DNA of 64,000 bases, taken from Branchiostoma floridae (taxonomy: Eukaryota; Chordata; Leptocardii; Amphioxiformes; Branchiostomatidae). The stretch covers positions 315,678 through 379,677 of the forward strand of contig NC_049985.1 in assembly GCF_000003815.2 (NCBI RefSeq), given 5' to 3'. The notes under the pieces were generated by a model. That model searched no databases and had not been told where the DNA came from. It saw only the letters and a program-made list of their open reading frames with translations. This document shows, piece after piece, positions 11,901 through 20,444 of the stretch (position 1 is the stretch's first letter; every line of letters starts with the position of its first letter). The translations under genes and the position numbers were made by a program.

Positions 11901-14900
11901 GTCGCACCCCTGTGGTCCGTGCTGTTCTTCTTCATGATCTTCACTGTGGGACTTGACACACAGGTAAGCTGATGGGCTTATGAAGGGAGAGGGATGGGCC
12001 CTGCCTTCCAATACCGGCCACTAGACACAGTTGATAATAACGTACTGAGTAATTTTGCTGAAAACATGTCTGTCTCCCCCTGTAGTTTGTGATACTGGAG
12101 TCTTGTATTTCTGGAATCTGCGATAAAACGGGGGTCCTGTGTTTGAGGAGGTGCCTTGAGCACATACCAGCCTCATTACTCACACCTTGAATTAGGGGTG
12201 CGGCTTATTACCTCAAACACTGCTCTGTGTGGATGTATAATGTTACCTTTTTGTCTATATTAAAAACCTGTATCTGTTTTCACCTACAGTTTGTGATGCT
12301 GGAGACCTGTATTACCGGGATCTGTGACGAGTTTCCCCACATCATGGGGAAGTACAAGACTTTGGGAAGTGTAGACATGGATTGTTGTCCATTAACAAAG
12401 CTTATGTCTGTTTCCCCCTGTAGTTTGTGATGCTGGAGACGTGTATTACCGGGATCTGTGACGAGTTCCCCCACATCATGGGGAAGTACAAGACCTGGGT
12501 GCTGCTGGTGGTGTCTGTCGTCATGTATTTCCTGGGACTCACCTGCGTCACCAACGTAAGTTAGGGGAAAGGGAAAATGAGATTGACCAGACATACAACT
12601 GTGCCTGTTTTCCCCAAAACTGATAAACTGCAGGCCTGGGGCCTTTCCCTGACAGGAGTGGCTGCAAAGGTGTATGAACGCCTCCAACCAAACAGAGTAT
12701 CTACTTGGTTTATTGAATTTATTCCTTTGCGCCCAAACAAGAACTTTCCTGTCTATTGTTTGATAAAATAATCGACAAAATATAGAAGTTTATATATAGC
12801 AAAAGGAAGCAATCATCATTTAGGTCAATTCAAGACTGCGTACGAATAACATAAAGGGTAGGCAGCAGTCGGCTAGACTTCAAACTACGCTTCTAAGCGG
12901 CTATGTCAAGCGGGTTCACCCTAGTTAGACCACAGATTTTGTTGTCTCTTTAACACATCCTTGGTGTACCACAACCTCTGTTGCCTGACAACTTGTTGAT
13001 GGTGTTGATGCAGTCACTGGATCTTTCAACTTGCATTTTCAGGCTGGCATGTACTGGCTGAACCTGATGGACTGGTACTCTGCTGGGTTCTCTCTGATGG
13101 TGCTGGCTTTCTTCATGTGTGTGGCCATCTCCTGGGTGTACGGTAAGTACTGTGTGTGTGTGTCTGTGAGTGTGTCTGTGTGTGTGCACGTGTGTGTGTG
13201 GGGGGGGGGGGGTTTCCCTGGTGGTGCTGGCTTTCTTCATGTGTGTGGCCATCTCTTGGGTGTACGGGAAGTTCTGTTATGTACTGCATGATATATGCTG
13301 CATAGATTGTCAAACACTCTTCCTTTACACTAAGGGCTATGTGTGTGTGTGCGGCTTTGAACAATGCTACTATAGTATTTGATGGTAAAAGGTATGACCA
13401 TGTTTTTTGCTTTTTTCTCCAGGGTTCCAGCGTTTCTGTAAGAATGTTCAGGAGATGATCGGCTACCAACCCAACTACTACTTCAAGATCTGCTGGGCTG
13501 TCATCTCCCCCATGGTTCTGCTGGTATGTACTGAAGTAAAGTAGTGGTGGTGATAGTACATTTAGTAGTATTTGTTTGGGTAGGGGTAGAAGTGTTAGTA
13601 ATACAGCGATCAGACTGACAGTACTGTAGTCTCCATCATTGTTTAGTTCCTTTGCATAGAGTCGTAGTCTGTATAGACCGACTGACAGAAGTAGTGGTAG
13701 TTGTAGTTGTAGACAGAAGTACTAGGCATCCTTCTGTCTTACACTCTTACACATTGACAGTGGGCTCGAGGTTGCCAAAATGTGTAAAACTGTAGGCTTA
13801 TGATGACATTGTCAATATGTCATGCTAATATTGAAATGGTCCAGCATAGTTTTGTAAAATCCAATAAATTTCAAGCCTCTCATGCAATAAATACTATGTT
13901 TGTTTTTCCCTTAAGATCATAATGCTTGAGATTTACATTACTGTGAGCTATGAGTTGGCCATAGGTTTTGGAGGATCAATGTTGAGTGGCCCAGTATATA
14001 TCCTTGCGGTACACCTTTTTGACTGTGTTCGCCTTTCCCCCTACAGTTCATCGTGGTGTTCTCCATGGTTGTGCATGTGCCTGCGTACTACGGACCGTAC
14101 CAATACTCTAACTGTGCCATCTGTATCCCTGGTTCTTGTTTAATCAGTTCTTCTCTCCCTACAGTTCATTGTGGTGGTTGTGCACGTGCCTGCGTACCCT
14201 ACCAGTACCCTAACTGGGCCATCTGTATCCCTGGTTCATGTTTAACCATTGCTCTTCTCTCCCCCTTACAGTTTATCGTGGTGTTCTCCATGGTTGTTCA
14301 CGTGCCTGCGTACTACGGCCCCTACCAGTACCCGTACTGGGCCATCTGTATCTATAGTTCATGTTTTAATCACTGCTTTTCTCCCCCCCTTACAGTTCAT
14401 CGTGGTGTTCAGCATGGTTGTGCATGTGCCTGCGTACTACGGACCGTACCAGTACCCCAACTGGGCCATCTGTATCGGCTGGTTCTTGTTTAACCATTGC
14501 TATTCTCTCCCCCTACAGTTCATCGTGGTGTTCAGCATGGTTGTGCATGTGCCTGCGTACTACGGACCGTACCAGTACCCTAACTGGGCCATCTGTATCG
14601 GCTGGTTCATGTTTAACCATTGCTCTTCTCTCCCCCTACAGTTTATCGTGGTGTTCAGCATGGTTGTGCATGTGCCTGCGTACTACGGACCCTACCAGTA
14701 CCCCAACTGGGCCATCTGTATCGGCTGGTTCATGGCCATGCTGTCCATCGTCATGGTGCCCCTGTTTGTGGTGCTGGCCATCCTCAAAGCCAAGGGCAGC
14801 TTCATGGAAGTAAGTCTTCTCGCATTCAAGACTTGGTTGTATCTTCTAGTGCCTACGTTATACATGTGAGTCATTGGATGACTGGCGCCAGCTCTAAAAT

Positions 14901-15450
14901 TGCTGAAAGTTCATAGCTGGTTCCATAGAACCTTGATTAGTTGATAGTGTATTCTGTGAGCAGATTTTGTAGGGACCGTAACAAACTTTTGCCTACATTG
15001 TGCCTGTGTGTCGTTGGATGACTCAGGCCCAGCTCTAAAGCAGCTGAATGATCAAAGCTGGTTCTACAGATTGAACCATAGTGTATTCTGTAAGCGGATT
15101 TTGTACGGACTGTAGCTAACTCTTGCCTACGTTGTACCTTTTCCAGCGACTACGTTACGCCTGTGAGTGTTCAGACGGCTGGGACCTGGAGCCCAGCTCA
15201 AAAACTGCTGAAAGTTCACAGTTAGTTCGTGTATTCTGTAAGAAGCTTTTGTAGGCACTTTAACTAACTGTTGCCTATGTTATACCTTTTCCAGCGGCTA
15301 CGTTACGCCTGTGAGTCGTCTGACGACTGGGGCCCGGCTCTGGTGAACGCCAGCAGTGCCACATCCTCCCAGTCAGACGAAGCGGAGAAGAAGATCCCCC
15401 TGGAAGACACGGAAGGAAAGGGCAGCTCCACCTACATATCCACCATCTAA
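8980..15450 (+). CDS. SLC6-family Na+/Cl--dependent amino-acid transporter (glycine/proline transporter-like), 5'-incomplete
   Basis: A plasma-membrane symporter of the SLC6 family that should move an amino acid with Na+ and Cl-. Eleven exons: 8980-9199, 9489-9621, 9985-10119, 10519-10622, 11076-11200, 11851-11963, 12424-12555, 13043-13142, 13423-13523, 14642-14809, 15295-15450. Every junction is GT-AG and the phase closes throughout (494 codons plus TAA). Exon 1 gives TM3 and the large second extracellular loop, with its [10 protein letters not shown] cysteine pair and NHS/NVT glycosylation sites. Exon 3 has [10 protein letters not shown] (TM5), exon 4 the unwound TM6 (SLGIAFGG, then SYNKFNNN), exon 5 TM7, exon 6 GPG and TM8, exon 7 CDEFP and TM9, and exons 8-10 TM10-TM12. 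TM1-TM2 exons are missing from the window. The pattern fits the glycine/proline/ATB0,+ group, but a Phe stands where glycine transporters have Trp in TM6, so the substrate is open. Six junctions carry tandem partial copies, annotated separately. Confidence 0.92.
9181..9400 (+). repeat. Two-copy degenerate repeat over the exon 1 donor
   Basis: GAGTACTGG followed by the donor occurs at 9189 (GGAAGTAAGT, used). A degraded copy is at 9324 (GGTTAAATGT), followed in both by a similar GGTAAAGGTATA and AGCTACAT...GTGGAACT. The period is about 135 bp. The second copy has lost the GTAAGT donor. Confidence 0.65.
11545..11963 (+). repeat. Exon 6 acceptor array: two truncated exon copies plus the full exon
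   Basis: Copies beginning at 11545, 11694 and 11851 all start just after an AG acceptor and encode [16 protein letters not shown]-like residues (the second begins GPDLVF). The first two break off at the same place, after CTGTGGTC, and run on into TTGTGTTTGTG without any donor. Only the third (11851-11963) continues to a GTAAGC donor. Periods are 149 and 157 bp, so the copies are not in frame with each other. Confidence 0.85.
12086..12555 (+). repeat. Exon 7 acceptor array: two partial copies plus the full exon
   Basis: Copies start after TAG/CAG at 12086 ([14 protein letters not shown], most diverged), 12290 ([23 protein letters not shown], ends after AAGAC) and 12424 (full exon to 12555). 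The intron tail (GTCTGT..CCCCTGTAG) is duplicated with the exon start. Periods are 204 and 134 bp. Confidence 0.85.
13090..13275 (+). repeat. Exon 8 donor duplication with TG and G runs
   Basis: The end of exon 8 ([16 protein letters not shown], to 13142) recurs at about 13213-13272 after a (TG)n stretch and a 12-base G run. In the copy the donor GGTAAGT has become GGGAAGT, so it should not splice. The simple repeat between the copies may have helped the duplication. Confidence 0.8.
14047..14760 (+). repeat. Six-copy ~120-bp array over the exon 10 acceptor
   Basis: Copies start right after an AG at 14047, 14165, 14272, 14396, 14519 and 14642 (spacing 118, 107, 124, 123, 123). Each has a pyrimidine tract, an acceptor and the exon start coding [19 protein letters not shown]. 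Only the last runs on to a donor (14810). The last three copies lie in one uninterrupted frame, with 41 codons per unit. The first three have diverged more, and the second lacks about 16 bp. Confidence 0.92.
14840..15330 (+). repeat. Four-copy ~150-bp degenerate array over the exon 11 acceptor
   Basis: Related blocks start near 14845, 14990, 15120 and 15270. They share TTGCCTACRTTRTAC, then a CTACGTTACGCCTGTGAGT-type exon start and a GCCCAGCTCTAAAACTGCTGAA-like tail (shortest runs at 14887, 15031 and 15192). Only the copies at 15147 and 15295 keep TTTTCCAG and the RLRYACE start. The copy at 15147 runs into a stop after about 30 codons, giving a possible alternative C-terminus. The copy at 15295 gives the full C-terminal exon. 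Confidence 0.75.
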
Positions 15451-17859
15451 CCCCTGGCTAACATGTGTGAATGGGAAAGATGTACCTTACTCCTGATAGC
15501 ACTATTTCAGTATCTTGAGGATAATATATTGCTTAGTGATAAGGTTGTTCAGATTTGCCTACCGTAGAGACTGCTTGAAAGGCTTCGAAAGCAGACAAAT
15601 GTACTTCTAGAATGACCCTTGAAAAGAAAACCATTTTGGCCCAACTTTGAAAGCTTTTCAGTAGCTACATTTTCGCCGCAAAAAGTTATAAAATGAACCA
15701 TATACATTAAAAAAAACCTTTGAAAGGAAAACAGGATATGTTTAAACCAGTTTGGATGATCTAGAATTAACACACATGTAAGAAAGTCTACAAAACATTC
15801 TTTTACTAGTTGTGAACAACAAGTTGAGTGAAATCTGATAAGGGAAAGAGAAAACACTGGAGATAAGTCGAGATAAAACTCGAACGTTGTAAAATTTACA
15901 AGAACTGTACTTATTTATATCTCAAGCAAACCGGGTTTGTCGAGGAAGAAGTAATGTTGCCCCCTCCCCCCAAGGAAGACATGAAATGTCTTAGGAAAGA
16001 AAGCTTGAATGTGATGTGAAGAATGCAGAAGCAGCTCTGCGAACGTTGTGGTTCATTTTGAACCGGCAAGTTCCCGACCCCCCATATTGGGGCGACCCTT
16101 AGGCAGGGTGTCGTCCGGAGACTGTCCTATTTCTGTACTAAAACTGTTCTGTTTATTTGAGCCTCAGTCTATATTATACTCTGCATGAAACCTCTGCAGG
16201 CTGCTTTTATTATTGGGTGGGCAGATTACCCTCCCTTTGCAGCAAGGGGCTGAATTGTGAGGAGCTTACAATAGGCAGGGCTAAATCGCAAGGGTCTGGA
16301 GCGAGCTGACTTTTGACTTTTCATCGAAGTCATGAGGGAAGATGGAAGATACAAAATGAGACAAATCTACAGAAAGGTTCATTGCTCTGCTGAGAAACTT
16401 GCATGTAGACCAAGTTGGTACTGTTTAGGTTATGTAATCGGTCCGGGGTGGGTGAACTTTGACCACAAGAAAACAAATATAGATTCCCTACAAAAATATA
16501 GGGATACGATAATGACTATTAGAACCATGGGATCCGATGCTTTGTAGTCTATCTTTGCAAGAGGCCACAAAAGTGTTCAGTCTTGCATCTCAAATCTTTA
16601 CTTCATTGTAAAATTAGTAAAACCTTTTTTCATATGGATAAGGTTTGACTCGACTGGTACAAAAAAGAAAACAGCATTCATTGGGCAATTTTAGTCCCAA
16701 ACACAAACTCAGTTGTGAGAAACGAGTAAGAAATTTGAATGTCTGAAAACTCCTGTAAAATGACTATATATGTCCTGGACGACACTCTACCCAAGTCTTT
16801 GTCTACATATACAGAAATAGCCTTTATTTTGTGGAATGTGTACCTCACTAGATCCAACTCTTTAAGATAAGCACTTATAGCACATAAGTTAAGAATCAAA
16901 ACCAGGGTCCAAATCTTAAGTAAGGCTTAAGTGAGTGTGTGATGTGATGTGACAGGAAGACACGTAAATCTTAGACGCTTTTATAAGAAACTTTCATGTT
17001 CTTGAGAGCATATTGTATACATAACATGCCTGTTTTGCCAAGAATATGTGCAGGGAAGTTGATTGGATTATGCTAACATCATATCCGTGTGCGAAACTTA
17101 TATTTTTTGGTATTCGATCAGAAGGAATCATGGAAACGGCACTGGAAATTGCAGAGTTGAATATTGCAAAGTTGTATACAGTATTGCGTTCCTTTGCCAT
17201 GCACATTCAATGCAGTGATCTACTGTGCAAATAGCCAAAAATAGGCAGCTTGTTCCCAGTATTTATTTTTTTGCTTAGCAGTTTGCTTCCTAGTGATGTG
17301 ATGCACAAAAAGCTTGACGCTTGTGAGTCTTGAGATCGATGGTTAAAAGTGGAACTAGAGTACTGCTACTCTGGCTAGCTTGTTTTCTGATCCCAATAAC
17401 TGTTATGCTGCCTGTTGCAGTGCCATAACTACATTGTATATATATGTAGAAGTTTATGCATAGAACTGTGTGAGTTCCACAAATTTTAGGTCTGCAAAAT
17501 TTGTACGTACGTCTTGTGTACATTAGTGGCTGCAATTAGCATGAAAGTACATCTGTGTTCAGCTCGGCAAAACGCAATATGAGACGAATTCTGAACTGTG
17601 AAATTCCAATACCAAAAGATTTGGATGCATCCAAATGTTCAACTTTGTGCGATCCTTTGTCCTCAAGGAGTGACTCTACTACTGTCTTATGATCCACTGT
17701 TCAAGCAACTTCATCTTTTTCTTTAGCCAAGAAACTACATGATCCAATTCATTCATATGTTCAGGATTTGTTTCGGAAATGGCCAATGCTCTGTAACACA
17801 TTTTTACAACCACTTTCTGCTTCAACCGACATAGTCATCGCTGCACTCTATGTCTTTAT
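15451..17859. other. 3' flank of the transporter gene; no further gene seen
   Basis: This holds the 3' UTR and intergenic sequence. I see no convincing AATAAA close to the stop, no coding frame with a recognisable domain, and no RNA gene. Confidence 0.45.
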
Positions 17860-18178
17860 CAGGGCTCTAGCCAGCCTCTGTTTTTCCGTCAATTGACGGA
17901 AATTTGCTGCATGTGACAGAAAATTTTTTTAACAAATCCGTCAACCTTTACGGACAAAAATTCTTGGTGGAAACTACAGGCGGCTTGGGGACGCTGTCCA
18001 CGGTCGTAAAAGCCACACACTGTTTGTCTTGCTATTGTTATGATTGTTGACAATGTGTGTCTGCCCCCTTTCGCATACGATAATCTCATTAAAAACCCAT
18101 TGTCACGGTCTCAGTTCCATCTTTCTAACTTAATTTTCTTAATTTAACTTAACTAAAATTGAGCTGGCTAGAGCCCTG
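17860..18178. mobile_element. hAT-type non-autonomous DNA transposon (MITE), 319 bp
   Basis: The left end CAGGGCTCTAGCCAGC is matched by the right end GCTGGCTAGAGCCCTG (perfect 16-bp terminal inverted repeats). The flanks are GTCTTTAT (17852-17859) and GTCTTTAC (18179-18186), a near-perfect 8-bp target duplication. The CAGGG-type ends and 8-bp duplication are the hallmarks of hAT elements. There is no transposase frame inside. Its right part (from 18061) is included in the 392-bp repeat described next. Confidence 0.85.
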
Positions 18179-18452
18179 GTCTTTACAGACCTTTTGTCCT
18201 CACTGTAGTACCCAGAGCTTGCTTTGTCCACCCTTTGTTTTGAGAGTAACGTTCAGTCTTTTTTCTCTCCCCGATGTGTTTCTCTGTGTTCCTCACCTTT
18301 CCCTTCCCAACAACAGAATCCACAGGCAGTTCAACCGGCCTCCTGAGAGAGGGCTACCGGATAGACGTAGAGGCTTACATCTGACCTTTGACATCTGACC
18401 CTTCTGATCTCCAAGCAGATGTAAGAAACCAGCTCGTTCTTGCTGTTTTACG
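18061..18452 (+). repeat. 392-bp direct repeat, copy 1
   Basis: This block is repeated, apparently without differences, at 20053-20444 (offset 1992). It begins inside the MITE (CTGCCCCCTTTCGC) and extends past the MITE end and target duplication into ordinary flank, so it is not an LTR. A pyrimidine-rich tract ending CAACAACAG at 18317 precedes a short open frame that stops after DVEAYI. It could be a terminal exon, but this is weak. Confidence 0.9.
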
Positions 18453-20052
18453 GTTATAATAAAGGGATTGTTTATTTGTGTTTTGATCAAAGAAGTTGCT
18501 GACCCGACCACACACGGACCCACCAGGGTCAGCTTAATTAGCTACAGGCAGGCGGGACAATCCGGGGCTCATTCCCGGACCGCCCTTCAAAGCGTGCGGA
18601 CGCGAAACCTCTTCTCTCTCCAAGCGCGATGGCCGAGTTCGATTTTGCAGAATGGTCCCAGGCAGCGAAGCTGACCCCAGCTACGGTCAAGGCCTTGGCC
18701 AAGGCCGAACTTGCGGAGAAGGAAGCCCTTCTGTGTGTTACTACCGACATGCTGCAAATACTGGATCTCTCTGTTGGCCAGTACGCCCTGCTATGCAGGG
18801 CAACCACTAAACTGCAAGCGGCGGCCGGGGCAGCGAAGCCCGCCAAGACCAAGGCGACAGTCACCCTGGATGACCTGAAAGCGGACAAGGAGCTGTCCGA
18901 CCTCCTGTCCCAGGTGGAAGGACTCGACGGTCTCCTGACGGACGGCGCAGCGGCAGCTCAGCAGACCGGTGACGACCAGGCGTCTTTTTACCTGCACAAC
19001 AGCGCCCCAAAGCAAGGTGAGAAACCCCTACTTATACCGGAGTTCGTGGACTCCTTCACCCAGCCTGAGAACGACCACGAGATTGCACGCGACGGTCAGA
19101 CGTCCATCATACTGCGGACCAGCCGCTCCCGCCCAAAGCTGGAGTCGATCAAAATCCCCGCGTGGTCGGCTGCCAATGCTAAGATCATGGCCGCGCTTAT
19201 CCGCGCCGGAAAAATCTCCAACAAGCAGGACATCGAGGACTACCTCGCATATACGGTGAAAGTGTCCGAGTTGTTCGAGGTGTACGACGTACCGTCTGTC
19301 ATGTTGTACGACAACCAGTACAGAATCCTACAGAACCGTAACGGTTTTCGCTGGGGAAGGGATTCCGAGCACCTACACTCCCGCTTTCTGCGGATCCGGA
19401 TGGTGCCCACGTCGAGGCCCCAGCAGCGCAAGACCACAACATCCCGCGCGAAGACTTCAGACGGCCAGGAGATCTGCCTGAACTTTCAGAACCCCGGAGG
19501 ATGCAGGCGACCGGCAGGCACATGTCAATATGCCCACGTGTGCATTACACCGGGTTGCGGCGAGTCACACCCACAGTGCGAACACGCCAGGAAGACCACT
19601 AAATAGCAACTCATGGACAGTCCATTAAACCTGGCAACATGGGAAACAGAACTGCGAAATGACAAGGACCAAGAGTTCCTCTTAGACGGACTATCAAATG
19701 GCTTCAAAATTCTACCGGCAACCAGCGACATTACCCAAGTAGAGTGCGACAACTACAAATCTGCTACAGACCCAGCTCATCGCGGTAAAGTGGAAGCGCA
19801 ACTTAAGGAAGAGATGCGGAAAGGGAATTATGAACTGAGTCGAACAAAACCAGCCATAGTCAGTGCTCTCGGCGCCATCCCGAAAAAGGGTTCTGACGAT
19901 ATAAGACTGATCCATGACTGCAGCAGACCTGAAGGCTTCGCCCTGAACGACTACGCCGAGGCGGAGCGCTTCAGCTACCAGACACTAGACGACGCAGTAA
20001 AAATGCTACAACAAGGTTCCTACATGGCCAAAATAGACTTAAAGAGCGCCTA
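18453..20052 (+). mobile_element. Truncated DIRS/Ngaro-like (tyrosine-recombinase type) retroelement
   Basis: The segment holds a 5' leader (18453-18628), a gag-like frame (18629-19606) and the start of a reverse transcriptase (19613 on). It stops abruptly at 20052, where the 392-bp repeat begins. The RT remainder, RNase H, recombinase and 3' terminus are missing. The assignment to DIRS/Ngaro-like elements comes from the form of gag (a late Cys/His cluster) and of the RT N-terminus. The truncation coincides with a suspected assembly join rather than a natural end. Confidence 0.65.
18629..19606 (+). CDS. Retroelement gag-like protein (325 aa)
   Basis: The frame starts at an ATG in good context (GCGATGG). 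It has an Ala/Lys-rich helical first third, a central conserved-looking part (residues ~160-250; SRPKLESIKIPAWSAANAKI), a basic Ser/Arg stretch and a C-terminal Cys/His cluster: CLNFQNPGGCRRPAGTCQYAH, then CITPGCGESHPQC. That cluster is typical of gag from DIRS/Ngaro-type elements and would bind the element RNA. The codon use is GC-rich against an AT-rich surround, as expected for a recent insertion. The frame is intact. The neighbouring RT frame starts 6 bases after its stop. Family assignment is from memory of motif layout only. Confidence 0.65.
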   Translation: MAEFDFAEWSQAAKLTPATVKALAKAELAEKEALLCVTTDMLQILDLSVGQYALLCRATTKLQAAAGAAKPAKTKATVTLDDLKADKELSDLLSQVEGLDGLLTDGAAAAQQTGDDQASFYLHNSAPKQGEKPLLIPEFVDSFTQPENDHEIARDGQTSIILRTSRSRPKLESIKIPAWSAANAKIMAALIRAGKISNKQDIEDYLAYTVKVSELFEVYDVPSVMLYDNQYRILQNRNGFRWGRDSEHLHSRFLRIRMVPTSRPQQRKTTTSRAKTSDGQEICLNFQNPGGCRRPAGTCQYAHVCITPGCGESHPQCEHARKTTK

Positions 20053-20125
20053 CTGCCCCCTTTCGCATACGATAATCTCATTAAAAACCCATTGTCACGG
20101 TCTCAGTTCCATCTTTCTAACTTAA
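19613..20125 (+). pseudogene. Retroelement reverse transcriptase, N-terminal fragment
   Basis: The genuine part runs from 19613 to about 20052 (146 codons). It has LLDGLSNGFKI, SALGAIPKK, IRLIHDCSRPEG and MAKIDLKSAY, i.e. RT motifs up to motif A (the first catalytic Asp lies in AKIDL). The frame then continues about 24 codons into the 392-bp repeat, which is not RT sequence. Fingers and the first catalytic Asp are present; the YxDD box and everything after are missing. It cannot encode an active enzyme as assembled. Confidence 0.75.
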
Positions 20126-20444
20126 TTTTCTTAATTTAACTTAACTAAAATTGAGCTGGCTAGAGCCCTGGTCTTTACAGACCTTTTGTCCTCACTGTAG
20201 TACCCAGAGCTTGCTTTGTCCACCCTTTGTTTTGAGAGTAACGTTCAGTCTTTTTTCTCTCCCCGATGTGTTTCTCTGTGTTCCTCACCTTTCCCTTCCC
20301 AACAACAGAATCCACAGGCAGTTCAACCGGCCTCCTGAGAGAGGGCTACCGGATAGACGTAGAGGCTTACATCTGACCTTTGACATCTGACCCTTCTGAT
20401 CTCCAAGCAGATGTAAGAAACCAGCTCGTTCTTGCTGTTTTACG
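20053..20444 (+). repeat. 392-bp direct repeat, copy 2
   Basis: This is the same sequence as 18061-18452, from CTGCCCCC to TGTTTTACG. It includes the right part of the hAT MITE (to 20170) and its target duplication. It joins the truncated RT at CTAC|TGCCCCC without any N. Beyond it the sequence continues as AGCCATTAAAG, whereas copy 1 continues into the retroelement. Confidence 0.9.

Noticed and set aside
18159-18398. 79-codon frame occurring twice (18159 and 20151)
   Set aside because: It starts in the MITE end and crosses the flank, with no codon structure. The duplication is of DNA, not of a gene.
18061-20444. LTR retrotransposon with 392-bp LTRs
   Set aside because: The repeat begins inside a MITE and includes its target duplication and flank, lacks TG...CA ends, and the internal element has no integrase or 3' end.
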